Assembly (NCBI GenBank): GCA_049115935.1
Contig: JAGDZK010000041.1
Coordinates: forward strand, 1-64,000
Length of the DNA stretch: 64,000 nucleotides
Direction of reading: 5' to 3'
DNA from: Bermanella sp049115935
GTDB taxonomy: Bacteria > Pseudomonadota > Gammaproteobacteria > Pseudomonadales > Oceanobacteraceae
The position numbers and the translations under genes are program-made. Shown here one piece after another: positions 9,605 through 18,218 of the stretch. The first letter of the stretch is position 1. Each line of letters begins with the position of its first letter. The notes under the pieces were generated by a model. That model did no database searches. It saw nothing but the letters and a program-made list of their open reading frames with translations, and was not told where the DNA came from.

Positions 9605-10387
9605 ATGAGTGATAAAGTATTAGTTGAAAGCCAAGACCATATATTAACCATTACATTTAATCGCCCTGAAAAATACAACGCACTGGACCCTGAAAGTTAC
9701 CATATTCTTGCCAAAGCTTTGTATCAGTTACAAACCGATTCAGATTTGCGCGTGGGTGTTATTCAGGCCAATGGTAATCATTTCACCTCTGGATTAGAGC
9801 TAGATAAATGGGCGCCTATATTTGCAAAAGGTGAAGCTCCAAAATTACCACCAGAGCATATTGACCCTTATGGGATTCAGGGGGATCAACTTAATAAACC
9901 ACTAATATGTGCGGTTCAAGGTTTATGTTATACATCGGGTTTAGAGTTATTGTTGAATACAGATATTAGAATCGCAACTAATGATGCTCGCTTCGCACAA
10001 TTAGAAGTGCAGCGGGGGATTTATCCATGTGGTGGCGGTACTGTGCGCTTACCTGAAGAGATTGGCTGGGCAAATGCACAAAGATACTTATTAACCGGAG
10101 ATGAGTTTTTTGCGGAGCAGGCGTTAAAGTGGGGGCTGCTGCAAGAGGTTGTTGAACGAGACCAGTTGCATGATCGCGCTCGCGAACTAGCCACTAAAAT
10201 TGCACAAGCTGCTCCTCTTGGTGTACAAGCGGCATTGCGCTCTTCTAAGTTAGCCAGAACACAAGATCAAAATATTGCTTTGCATTCTGTTTTTGATGAA
10301 ATGCCTAAAGTAATGAAAAGTAAGGATGCGAGCGAAGGTGTGCGTTCTTTTCTGGAACGAAGAAAAGCCAATTTTACCGGTAGCTAA
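9605..10387 (+). CDS. Enoyl-CoA hydratase/isomerase family protein (260 aa)
   Basis: Crotonase-fold enzyme. FNRPEKYNALDPESYHIL is the CoA-binding start, NHFTSGLELDKWAP carries the first oxyanion-hole segment, and QGLCYTSGLELLLNTDIRIA carries the second. The first catalytic Glu of classical hydratases (AGADI/E region) is not clear, and the position after GGG (RGIYPCGGGTVRLPEEIG) carries no second Glu at the usual place. It could therefore be an isomerase or another crotonase-type activity rather than an ordinary hydratase. AAAAGGAG ribosome site; operon partner of the acyl-CoA dehydrogenase just upstream; strong terminator after it. Confidence 0.88.
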   Translation: MSDKVLVESQDHILTITFNRPEKYNALDPESYHILAKALYQLQTDSDLRVGVIQANGNHFTSGLELDKWAPIFAKGEAPKLPPEHIDPYGIQGDQLNKPLICAVQGLCYTSGLELLLNTDIRIATNDARFAQLEVQRGIYPCGGGTVRLPEEIGWANAQRYLLTGDEFFAEQALKWGLLQEVVERDQLHDRARELATKIAQAAPLGVQAALRSSKLARTQDQNIALHSVFDEMPKVMKSKDASEGVRSFLERRKANFTGS

Positions 10388-10398
10388 TTCCGGGATTT

Positions 10399-10430
10399 TC
10401 CCCCAGCGATATTCAGCTGGGGGGTGTTTT
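10399..10430 (+). terminator. Rho-independent terminator of the beta-oxidation operon
   Basis: CCCCCAGC (10400-10407) pairs with GCTGGGGG (10416-10423), followed by GTGTTTTAC, shortly after the stop codon at 10387. Confidence 0.75.
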
Positions 10431-10893
10431 ACTTATTAACTTCTTACCTAGCCTTTCACTTCGTCATTTTATCTAATGACAATCTATTACCAGTTTATTT
10501 TTTAAGTCATTAATAATAATACTTTTTATAAAAGTTATTTTGAGTAAACAACTGTAATCCTACCTCATTAAAAGTGGCTAGATTTCTTGCGCCAAAAATC
10601 AAGTTATTAATGCATGTCGTTGAAAAATAAATGTTTTTTGTGGCGATATATGACTCTTATTTTTTATATTTTTCATTTTAAATTTGACTGTTTAGATAGC
10701 TTTAATAACGGGTTTTTAGCTGGCTTTAAGGGTCTAATTTAAAAGTAGTAATGTCAGTTGGGTGTATTGGTGGATAGCTCTAAAACACATTTTGATTTTT
10801 TAAAGTCTTTAGTGAAATATCCTTGGCAATAAATATGTAATAAATGATTTTACTACCTGAAAATCATTAGGTACTTAAAAAGGCAGATCACCA
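10431..10893. other. AT-rich non-coding stretch before the PHA operon
   Basis: No open frame with a credible start lies in this ~460-bp stretch. It is AT-rich with long A/T runs and presumably holds the phaJ promoter. I see no convincing sigma-54 or other specific site. Confidence 0.5.
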
Positions 10894-11391
10894 ATGAATG
10901 AATTGGAAAACAAAATCTATGATGAAATCTCAATTGGAGACCATTGTGATTATAAAAAAACGTTAACTGAGTCTGACTTAATTTTATTTGCTACTGTTTC
11001 GGGTGATGTGAATCCTGTTCATCTTGATGCAGACTTTGCAAAGGGGACCATGTTTAAAGAAAGAATTGCACATGGTATGTGGTCTGGCTCTTTAGTATCG
11101 GCAACGTTAGCAACGGTTATGCCTGGGCCTGGTACTATTTATCTTAATCAATCCTTCAACTTTTTACGCCCCGTTAAGCTTGGTGATACGCTGACAGTTA
11201 CTCTTACCGCAAAACAAAAAAATGATGATAAACAGACCGTTATTTTTGACTGCCTTGTTGTTAATCAAGATAAAAAAACAGTACTTACGGGTGATGCAAA
11301 GGTGATTGCGCCCAATGAAAAAATCATCATTAAAAGACCTATCTTGCCTGCTGTGAGTATTTCTAATGCCTTAGAAAGTGACGTTGCATGA
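10894..11391 (+). CDS. phaJ: MaoC-like (R)-specific enoyl-CoA hydratase (165 aa)
   Basis: Hot-dog-fold hydratase 2. The segment SGDVNPVHLDADFA carries the Asp/His catalytic pair, and FKERIAHGMWSGSLVSATL is the typical substrate-binding helix. The enzyme converts trans-2-enoyl-CoA from beta-oxidation to (R)-3-hydroxyacyl-CoA, the monomer for PHA synthase. It is first gene of a PHA locus; its stop overlaps the next start (ATGA at 11388). An upstream AAAAAGGCAG supplies the ribosome site. A generic MaoC hydratase is possible, but the neighbouring phasin and phaC make PhaJ the best call. Confidence 0.88.
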   Translation: MNELENKIYDEISIGDHCDYKKTLTESDLILFATVSGDVNPVHLDADFAKGTMFKERIAHGMWSGSLVSATLATVMPGPGTIYLNQSFNFLRPVKLGDTLTVTLTAKQKNDDKQTVIFDCLVVNQDKKTVLTGDAKVIAPNEKIIIKRPILPAVSISNALESDVA

Positions 11392-11645
11392 AAATACATG
11401 TTGAGTTTGACATTACGCCAGAAGAATTCAGGCAAGCCATGGGTCTGCCTGATGTTCAGCTGATGCATGAAGAGATAGTTAATTCCATTATAGAAAAAAT
11501 AAAGAATGCTGAGGAGGGTTACGATGCATTCACCTTATTGAAACCCTTTCTAAACACGGGAATGCAATCGATGGAAGGCTTCCAAAAATCCTTCTTGGAT
11601 TCGATATTTAATTTAAATAGTAAAAATAAAAGTGAATTTAAATAA
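11388..11645 (+). CDS. Small conserved protein of the PHA locus, DUF6489-like (85 aa)
   Basis: Begins MKIHVEFDITPEEFRQAMGLPDV, a pattern I associate from memory with DUF6489 proteins. The rest is predicted alpha-helical, ending in a polar Asn/Lys tail. The start overlaps the phaJ stop by 4 nt (ATGA), implying translational coupling. Function unknown; the position between phaJ and the phasin gene suggests a granule-associated or PHA-regulatory role (inference). Confidence 0.75.
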   Translation: MKIHVEFDITPEEFRQAMGLPDVQLMHEEIVNSIIEKIKNAEEGYDAFTLLKPFLNTGMQSMEGFQKSFLDSIFNLNSKNKSEFK

Positions 11646-11736
11646 ATCTTGTTTTACTGGGGCAAAGGATTGCTTTAGGAAGGTTAATTTAAGTAATTAG
11701 GATCGGTTCTAAAATCTAACCTCAAGGAGAGGAAAT

Positions 11737-12108
11737 ATGCAAGAAAACATCATGAATGCGTTCACAGAGCAGGCTAAAAGCTTCTATTCGCCACTAAATA
11801 AGCTAAGTGCTTTGATGGTTGAGAATATGGAGAAAATGACCGAATTTCAACTGGATTCAATTAAATCATATGCTGACATTACTATGTCACAAATGAAAAA
11901 AGCGGTAGATGTAAAGGATGCTGATTCTTTACGTTCATTCTCTACTTCTCAAACTGAAGCAGCTGCTACGGTTAATAAAAAAATAATGGAAGATGCAAAG
12001 TCATTGTCTGATTTAGCAAATGATTTTAAATCTCAGGTTGAAGCTATCTGGGAAGAATCGCGCCCAGCTACTAAGTCTGCTGAAAAAAAGCCTACTAAGG
12101 CTGCTTAA
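11737..12108 (+). CDS. phaP: Phasin family protein (123 aa)
   Basis: Small, helical, amphipathic protein with a Lys/Ala-rich tail (KSAEKKPTKAA). It has the phasin pattern around MVENMEKMTEFQLDSIKSY and ends its core with LANDFKSQVEAIWEES. Phasins coat PHA granules and control their size. CAAGGAGAGG ribosome site; a strong terminator follows at 12119, so phaP can be made in excess over phaC, as is usual for granule coat proteins. Confidence 0.88.
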   Translation: MQENIMNAFTEQAKSFYSPLNKLSALMVENMEKMTEFQLDSIKSYADITMSQMKKAVDVKDADSLRSFSTSQTEAAATVNKKIMEDAKSLSDLANDFKSQVEAIWEESRPATKSAEKKPTKAA

Positions 12109-12118
12109 ATAGCAATCT

Positions 12119-12145
12119 AGCCACATCTTTGATGTGGCTTTTTTA
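12119..12145 (+). terminator. Terminator/attenuator between phasin and phaC
   Basis: AGCCACATC (12119-12127), a TTT loop, GATGTGGCT (12131-12139), then a T-run. It lies in the 57-bp gap before phaC and probably reduces readthrough into it. Confidence 0.8.
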
Positions 12146-12164
12146 TTACTTTAAAGGATCAGGT

Positions 12165-13973
12165 ATGACACAGGAAAGTCTTAATTTTGAAGAAACTGTG
12201 AATGATTTTATTGATATGTCTGTGAAGGCTAATGAACAGTTTTCTGATATTTTGGAACGATTAACATCAAGAAAAACATCTGAAGATGATCCTGCTGCAA
12301 CCGTAATGTCTGATTTCAATGAAGCGTTTTTTGAGTTTGGCGCAAAATTGATGGAAAACCCATCTGCAGTCATTAATCAACAAATGCAGTTAATGAACAA
12401 GCAAATGACACTGTGGCAACAAACAGCGTTAAAATTCATGGGTCAAGACTCTACGCCTGTCATTGAACCCGATTCATCAGATCGCCGTTTTAAAGATGAT
12501 GATTGGAATACAAACCCGCTATATGATTTTTTAAAGCAAAATTATCTGCTTCATGCTGATGCTATTCATAATATGGTAGAAAGTGTAGGGGGTTTATCTG
12601 AGCTTACGAAAAACAAAGTCGATTTCTTGGTGCGTCAATATGTGAATGCTTTATCGCCAAGTAATTTTGCGGGAACCAATCCAGAAGTGGTTCGAAAAAC
12701 ATTTGAGACAGGTGGCGAAAATTTAATTAAAGGCATGGAGCAGTTATCTCAAGACCTTAAAGATAGCTTTGGTGGCTTGAATATCGCCATGTCAGATAGT
12801 AGCGCGTTCAAAGTGGGTAGCAACGTGGCAACAACATCTGGCTCAGTTGTGTTTGAAAATGATCTAATACAGCTTATTCAATACACACCTACTACACAAA
12901 AATCATTTAAGACGCCATTGTTAGTTATCCCGCCATTTATTAATAAATATTACATACTAGATTTAAGAGAGAAGAATTCATACCTTAAGTGGTTAGTTGA
13001 TCAAGGTCATACTGTGTTTTGTATATCTTGGGTGAACCCTGGGCCAAGTCTGCGTAATAAAGGATTTGATGATTATATGGAGCAAGGCCCTTTAGCAGCG
13101 TTAACCGCTATTGAAAAAGCAACCGGGGAATCACAAGTGAATGCAATTGGGTACTGCCTTGGTGGCACGCTGTTAGCGGCTACGCTAGGGTATATGAAAA
13201 AGACAAGTGATACGCGTATTAAGTCAGCTACCTACCTTGCAACCTTGATCGATTTTTCTGATCCTGGTGAAATAGGTGTGTTTATCAATGAAACGGCCAT
13301 AAGTGCGTTAGAAAAACAAATGAATGCACTTGGCTATTATGATGGGCGGATGATGGCGTTCAGTTTTAATTTGCTACGTGAAAATGATTTGTTTTGGTCA
13401 TTTTTTATAAATAATTATTTGAAAGGTGAGCGTCCAATGGCGTTTGATTTGCTCTATTGGAATACCGATGGTACAAATTTGCCTGCTACTATGCATAGTT
13501 TTTATCTGCGTAATATGTATTTGCACAATAAATTGAAAGATAAAAACGGAATTAAGTTGAATGGTAAAGGTATAGATTTAACTCAAGTTGATGTACCTAC
13601 CTATTTTCTATCATTAGCGCAGGATCATATTGCAAAATGGGAAACGACTTACAAAGGCGCTAAGTTATTTAAAGGCGATGTTAAGTTTGTATTAGGCGGC
13701 TCTGGTCATATAGCGGGTGTTGTAAACCCTCCAAGTGCGAATAAATATGGCTATTGGACAAATGATAAGCTGGCGAAAGACTCTAAGGAGTGGTTTAAAT
13801 CAGCCAAACGTAATGAAGGCTCTTGGTGGACAGACTGGCAATCTTGGGTAGCAGATAAAACAGAAGGTGAGGTGGCTGTACGTAATCCGGGTGAAAATAG
13901 TGGTTTAAAAGTAATGGAGCCGGCACCAGGTCGATATGTTACCAAGCGTATTATTGATGTGATCAATAAGTAA
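12165..13973 (+). CDS. phaC: Class I poly(3-hydroxyalkanoate) synthase (602 aa)
   Basis: Polymerises (R)-3-hydroxyacyl-CoA at the PHA granule surface. N-terminal helical region (to about 220), then an alpha/beta-hydrolase catalytic domain. The lipase-like box GYCLGG holds the nucleophile Cys331, with Asp487 in SLAQDHI and His515 in GGSGHIAGVVNPP completing the triad. Length near 600 and the absence of a PhaE/PhaR gene indicate class I. I chose the ATG at 12165 (AAAGGATCAGGT upstream). An in-frame ATG at 12129 would start inside the preceding terminator. Confidence 0.95.
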   Translation: MTQESLNFEETVNDFIDMSVKANEQFSDILERLTSRKTSEDDPAATVMSDFNEAFFEFGAKLMENPSAVINQQMQLMNKQMTLWQQTALKFMGQDSTPVIEPDSSDRRFKDDDWNTNPLYDFLKQNYLLHADAIHNMVESVGGLSELTKNKVDFLVRQYVNALSPSNFAGTNPEVVRKTFETGGENLIKGMEQLSQDLKDSFGGLNIAMSDSSAFKVGSNVATTSGSVVFENDLIQLIQYTPTTQKSFKTPLLVIPPFINKYYILDLREKNSYLKWLVDQGHTVFCISWVNPGPSLRNKGFDDYMEQGPLAALTAIEKATGESQVNAIGYCLGGTLLAATLGYMKKTSDTRIKSATYLATLIDFSDPGEIGVFINETAISALEKQMNALGYYDGRMMAFSFNLLRENDLFWSFFINNYLKGERPMAFDLLYWNTDGTNLPATMHSFYLRNMYLHNKLKDKNGIKLNGKGIDLTQVDVPTYFLSLAQDHIAKWETTYKGAKLFKGDVKFVLGGSGHIAGVVNPPSANKYGYWTNDKLAKDSKEWFKSAKRNEGSWWTDWQSWVADKTEGEVAVRNPGENSGLKVMEPAPGRYVTKRIIDVINK

Positions 13974-13993
13974 TTACTCCTATTGTTAGGCAT

Positions 13994-14029
13994 AAAAAAA
14001 CCGAGTGTTTAACGGCACTCGGTTTTTTT
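13994..14029 (+). terminator. Rho-independent terminator after phaC
   Basis: CCGAGTG (14001-14007) pairs with CACTCGG (14016-14022), flanked by an A-run and a T-run, so it could work in both directions. Confidence 0.8.
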
Positions 14030-14120
14030 ATGTTCAGTGCCTAAGCTTGTATGTATTTCATTAGAGCGTGCTGTTAAGTTGGGCGAAGGTGAGGCATGTA
14101 TCGGCTCACAGGAGTATATA

Positions 14121-14504
14121 ATGGTTCATGATCTTGGGAAAAATAAGCGTAATGTGATTGGGTTTTATAGTATGGCGTTTTCTGGGCAAGCTAAAGCCGC
14201 TGTTTTGAAGTATGTTGGTAATACGTATGCTCAGCATAACCCGCTTGCCGGTGATGGCAAGCAAGCATTCATTGAGTAATTTGATGAAATGCATGTGACT
14301 TATCCAGAAAAAAGTATCGACTTTATAAGGGCGGTTGCAGAGAATGACATGGTTGCCTTGCATACTAGACAAATGTGGCCTGGAAATGAGTAGTATGCCA
14401 CGATGGATTTTTTTAGGTTTGATGGCAGAGGCAAAATAATTGAACATTGGGATGCCATACAATTGATTTCAGAAGAAACTAAAAATGGTAATACCATGTA
14501 TTAA
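14121..14504 (+). pseudogene. NTF2/SnoaL-like protein gene broken by two in-frame stop codons
   Basis: From ATG 14121 (GGAG at 14111-14114) one continuous frame reads to TAA at 14502, with stops at 14277-14279 (TAA) and 14391-14393 (TAG). The conceptual protein keeps the SnoaL-like hallmarks: NKRNVIGFYSMAF, YVGNTYAQHNPLAGDGKQAFIE, then FDEMHVTYPEKSIDFIRAVA, MVALHTRQMWPGNE, and FFRFDGRGKIIEHWDAIQ. In homologues as I remember them the first stop falls at a Tyr (EYF), a one-base change from TAT/TAC. No frameshift is visible, so the decay looks recent. Suppression or a sequencing error cannot be excluded. Confidence 0.8.
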
Positions 14505-14590
14505 TACATAGAATTAGTCGTGTAGTTATTTGAATACCTATTATCAATCATAATTTTATTAACTTACATTTCATATTAAAAGGAAAATCA

Positions 14591-15169
14591 ATGAAAAAAT
14601 ATTCAATAATCATCTTCGTCTTGCTAACGTTCTCTTCAAATTTATTTGCCCAGTGGGATTTATTATCGGAAGAGTCAACACTAAGTTTTGTGTCTATAAA
14701 AAAGGGTGTGGTTGCTGAGGTTAGTCAGTTTAAGCAGTTTAAAGGTATGATTGATAAAAAGGGTGAGGTTAGTATTGCCATTGACTTATCAAGTGTGGAT
14801 ACAAAAATCGGCATACGTGATCAGCGCATCAAAAATAAATTATTTGAAACATCAAAATATAGCCACGCCACACTTAAAGGCAAGGTTGATTTAGCCCGTG
14901 CAGAAAATATGAACGTTGGGGAATACTATACAGATATAGTTACTTTACAGCTTTCTCTTCATGGTGTTGAAAAATCAGTCAACTCAGAAGTAACGATCAT
15001 TAAACTAAACGAAAATAAATGGTTAGTTAGTTCGGCTAAGCCTGTGATTATCAATGCTGCTGATTTTAGTTTAGTTGATGGGGTTAATACCCTAAGATCA
15101 TTAGCCGGACTGACGTCCATTGCTATGGCTATTCCTGTTACCTTCGAGCTAGTGTTTAATCAGGAATAA
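14591..15169 (+). CDS. YceI-like periplasmic lipocalin-fold protein (192 aa)
   Basis: Signal peptide MKKYSIIIFVLLTFSSNLFAQ with cleavage near residue 20. The mature part has the YceI pattern: WDLLSEESTLSFVSIKKG at the start, IDLSSVDTKIGIRDQRIKNKLF in the middle and a basic SLHGVEKSVNSEVTI segment. YceI proteins bind isoprenoid or fatty-amide ligands in a beta-barrel. AAAAGGAAAATCA ribosome site. Ligand and role here are unknown. Confidence 0.88.
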   Translation: MKKYSIIIFVLLTFSSNLFAQWDLLSEESTLSFVSIKKGVVAEVSQFKQFKGMIDKKGEVSIAIDLSSVDTKIGIRDQRIKNKLFETSKYSHATLKGKVDLARAENMNVGEYYTDIVTLQLSLHGVEKSVNSEVTIIKLNENKWLVSSAKPVIINAADFSLVDGVNTLRSLAGLTSIAMAIPVTFELVFNQE

Positions 15170-15202
15170 CCTTTAAGTTGATCGTATTTAAGTTTAGTCA
15201 CG

Positions 15203-15961
15203 ATGATTGATAACTATAATAAAAACGGCTTTTTTATTTTAAGAAAGTATTTTGATGAGAATGAATTAAATGCGCTTCGTGATGATATCTTAGCTTATCA
15301 CCAGTCATGGAAGGGGTTAAACAAAAAAGCCTATCTAAACGGTGTTATTAACTGTGCATATCTAACAAAAAGGGGCGCTATGAATGATAGCGCTCGTTTA
15401 AGGCTATTAAGGTTCATTGCTTCAAATAAGGTGGTAAGTATTACTTCTGCGTTATTTAAGCGCTCGCCTGCATTTATGAATACCCAATTATTTTTTGATC
15501 CTATTAATACTGACCAAGCTAACTATTGGCATCGTGACCCGCAGTATCATCTTTCATTAGCAGAGCAAAAAGAAGCATTGTCGGGTGCGCAGGTTATTCA
15601 TGTTCGAATTCCTTTGTTTGATGAGCCAGGAGTCGAACTGGTCCCTCAGTCTCATTTTCGCTGGGATACAGAGGAAGAATTAGCAGTACGCTGTCAAACT
15701 GGCGGCCATAAAAATAACGAGTCTTTAGAAACGGGTGTGACGGTTGAATTAGGGGCAGGGGATGTATTGGTTTTCTCAGCGAATATGATTCACCGTGGGC
15801 TCTACGGTAAAGATCGATTAGCATTAGATATCTTATTTTGTGAGCCTGACCCAGGCTTACTCTCATTTATCGACTCTGAATGCTTACCAAGTGTAGAAAT
15901 GTTATCCCAATTTGACCATCCAGAATTATTTGGAGAGTACTCTAAGAGTGATGGCCCATGA
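15203..15961 (+). CDS. Phytanoyl-CoA dioxygenase (PhyH) family protein (252 aa)
   Basis: Fe(II)/2-oxoglutarate-dependent oxygenase fold. The facial triad is visible as H110 and D112 in NYWHRDPQYH and H197 in SANMIHRGLYGKDR, with R205 as the probable 2-oxoglutarate ligand. The family hydroxylates phytanoyl-CoA or, in bacteria, many small metabolites, so the substrate is not assigned. It follows yceI by 33 bp, with no clear Shine-Dalgarno before the ATG. The N-terminal YNKNGFFILRKYF is the usual PhyH opening. Confidence 0.85.
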   Translation: MIDNYNKNGFFILRKYFDENELNALRDDILAYHQSWKGLNKKAYLNGVINCAYLTKRGAMNDSARLRLLRFIASNKVVSITSALFKRSPAFMNTQLFFDPINTDQANYWHRDPQYHLSLAEQKEALSGAQVIHVRIPLFDEPGVELVPQSHFRWDTEEELAVRCQTGGHKNNESLETGVTVELGAGDVLVFSANMIHRGLYGKDRLALDILFCEPDPGLLSFIDSECLPSVEMLSQFDHPELFGEYSKSDGP

Positions 15962-16108
15962 GTTTTTGTGGGAGAGACGCGGTTACTCTATAGTGTGCAT
16001 GTTGTGCGCGGTATCTGCGTCATTACAGGTTTCACTGTGATGATGATCTTCGCTTTGAATTAGGCGGGTGTTATTAGAGTTAGGTAAATTTAATATAAAG
16101 GGAAAAAA

Positions 16109-16318
16109 GTGAGAGAAAGTTTAATAAAAAAAATGATTGAGGTGTGCGATCAAAAAATTGCCGCGAAAGGGGAAAACGTGGGGTTATCGTTTTATGCTTT
16201 TTTTGCCAATAAAAATGATGACCCTGAATTGTTAATGGAGGCCGCAACTTGGTGGATTCAAACACATCAACTAGATCATTTTGAAAAAGCCATCAAAATC
16301 AAGGGTATGCTGCAGTGA
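16109..16318 (+). CDS. Small conserved protein, possibly DUF6500 (69 aa)
   Basis: GTG start with AAAGGGAAAAAA upstream. The protein is short, acidic/helical and contains two Trp in EAATWWIQTHQLDHFEKA. The pattern VCDQKIAAKGENVGLSFYAF is one I associate with DUF6500, from memory only. No function is known. It stands alone between the phyH gene and the diguanylate cyclase. Confidence 0.65.
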   Translation: MRESLIKKMIEVCDQKIAAKGENVGLSFYAFFANKNDDPELLMEAATWWIQTHQLDHFEKAIKIKGMLQ

Positions 16319-16391
16319 TGAGAATTAGTCTGTGGCAACGTATCAAATGAGTGAAATCAGCTGCATTTGGCCAAAATGGGCCGCCCTCACA

Positions 16392-16434
16392 ATATTATGC
16401 TAGATGGTCTATCTTTATAGATATTATGCTGGAT
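16392..16434. repeat. Pair of 14-bp direct repeats upstream of the diguanylate cyclase
   Basis: ATATTATGCTAGAT (16392-16405) and ATATTATGCTGGAT (16421-16434) differ at one base, and their starts are 29 bp apart (nearly three helical turns). They lie about 70-110 bp before the start codon at 16501, where an activator site would be expected. Confidence 0.5.
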
Positions 16435-16500
16435 ATATTACTTATAAACCCACCTTAATATAAAGCACCTAAGAATCCATGTTAGCAACGATAAATACGA

Positions 16501-18177
16501 ATGATGTATCTAAGTCCATTAACTTGGTGGTACATGATTAGCTCTTTACAGCGTTTTATATTCTGTGTGGTTATGTTGATGATTACACAACACTCACTAG
16601 CTTTAACGCTTTCCGGTGATGACGAGTATCAGATTAGTGATGAGTACATCTGGCACTCTGTCATGCTGGATGAGACAAGCCTTAGCCTAAAAGTGCTTCA
16701 ACAGGCAATAAATGAGTCCTCTTCTTCTGTTGCCTCTGTACTGAGTCGCCAAGGCAGTTATGCTTTAAAGCTGCCGATTAAAAATCAAGTTCAAGATAGA
16801 AAGCGCTGGTATTTGCTTGTTAACGCAAACTTTGTTGATTCGGGCTTGGGCTACTGGTTACCTGAAACGGGTAAACCGATAAAACTCACCGATTTTTCTC
16901 AATTATCAGATTCACGAACACCACATATTTTGCACTATCAAGCTTTGGTGTTGCCGATAGAACCAGGGCAATTTGGCGAACTATTTTTGTATGTATCTGC
17001 TCAGCACTTTGCCTATCCATTGTCAGTTCAGATCCTATCTGAGTCTGAGTTTTACCGTAAGCAGCTATTACTAAACAGCGTCAGCGTAGCGTCAATTGCC
17101 ATTATGTTAGTGCTGAGTTTGATCGCGTGTATTTTGTTTATGCGTACTCGTTATATTTTGACGATTGCGTGTGCAGGGTATGTGGGGCTACATGGTATTG
17201 GATGGGCTGCTGCGTCAGGGTTGATAGATGATTTATTTGATATTACTTGGGCCAATACGACCTATGGTGGTATGTATTTGTTTCCATTTGCCATTGCGTG
17301 TGCAGCGTATTTTACTCGTGTGTTATTTAATTGCGATGTGCGGGCGGTAAAAACAGCAAAGATGTTGAGTCTCTTTACGTTTGTTAGTTTGTTTCTTGGT
17401 CTGATAGGCTTTTTTCTTGAACTCTATCAAGTATTTGTCATTGCCCATGTATTAGCGCTCATCTGGCTGCCTATTACGCTATTTGTAGGTGTGAGTATGC
17501 TTGGCAATAGTGATTTTAGAGCCCGTTATTATTTGATAGGCAATAGCATTTATGCTGCATCTTTAGCTTATTATATTTTTACTCATATAAGTGAAGGTCC
17601 AGCTCCGCTTTATCCTGAATTGGTTGTAGTCGGTGCCTTATCATTTGATTGCGTCTGCATTTTATTATCTCTATCAGAATGGCTTAAAAACAAACAAACC
17701 GAATACTCTAGAAGCTATATTCAAGCTCGCTATGATCCGTTAACTAAGGTTGGCAATCGTTTTGCTTTTAATGAAGAAATAAAACACTTAAACACAGAAG
17801 TGGTTATTTCATTCATTGATTTAGATGGTATGAAAAAAGTGAACGATCAGTTAGGTCATGAAGAAGGAGATCGTTTTCTGTGTGAATCCGCTATGCTTAT
17901 GGATAAATATTTAAAGGGCAGAGGTAAAGTTTTTAGAGCAGGGGGGGATGAGTTTATTTGGTTGGTAGATCGCAAGAGATTTGATTCTTTTAATGATTGC
18001 GTGCGTTATCTTGAAATTGTTGTTCAAAAAATTGAAAATGCATTGCAGAAAAATGGCTGGGTTAATGTGGGTATTAGTATCGGTATGGCAAGTACAGCAG
18101 AAACACCATCCATATCGGCATGCTTAGCATTGGCCGATCAAAGAATGTATGAGGATAAAAGACAAAAAAGTGAATAA
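16501..18177 (+). CDS. Diguanylate cyclase with 7TMR-DISM sensor (558 aa)
   Basis: N-terminal signal segment, a periplasmic jelly-roll domain (about 40-180; YLLVNANFVDSGLGYWLP and LVLPIEPGQFGELFLYVSA are typical of 7TMR-DISM), seven hydrophobic segments (about 195-400) and a C-terminal GGDEF domain. The active motif RAGGDEF is intact and DPLTKVGNRFAF opens the domain, so c-di-GMP synthesis is likely. The inhibitory RxxD site is absent (KGRG at that place), suggesting no product inhibition through it. The start is uncertain: no clear Shine-Dalgarno, and a second Met is at codon 12. Confidence 0.9.
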   Translation: MMYLSPLTWWYMISSLQRFIFCVVMLMITQHSLALTLSGDDEYQISDEYIWHSVMLDETSLSLKVLQQAINESSSSVASVLSRQGSYALKLPIKNQVQDRKRWYLLVNANFVDSGLGYWLPETGKPIKLTDFSQLSDSRTPHILHYQALVLPIEPGQFGELFLYVSAQHFAYPLSVQILSESEFYRKQLLLNSVSVASIAIMLVLSLIACILFMRTRYILTIACAGYVGLHGIGWAAASGLIDDLFDITWANTTYGGMYLFPFAIACAAYFTRVLFNCDVRAVKTAKMLSLFTFVSLFLGLIGFFLELYQVFVIAHVLALIWLPITLFVGVSMLGNSDFRARYYLIGNSIYAASLAYYIFTHISEGPAPLYPELVVVGALSFDCVCILLSLSEWLKNKQTEYSRSYIQARYDPLTKVGNRFAFNEEIKHLNTEVVISFIDLDGMKKVNDQLGHEEGDRFLCESAMLMDKYLKGRGKVFRAGGDEFIWLVDRKRFDSFNDCVRYLEIVVQKIENALQKNGWVNVGISIGMASTAETPSISACLALADQRMYEDKRQKSE

Positions 18178-18218
18178 TACCTAAATATGATTCACTTTCT
18201 TGGCTTTAAAATTAAGGA

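Noticed and set aside
12129..12164. Upstream ATG of phaC at 12129
   Set aside because: It falls inside the phasin terminator hairpin and lacks a ribosome site; 12165 has one.
14106..14497. Minus-strand frames of 118 and 65 codons
   Set aside because: Antisense shadows of the NTF2-like pseudogene, whose plus frame has recognisable family motifs.
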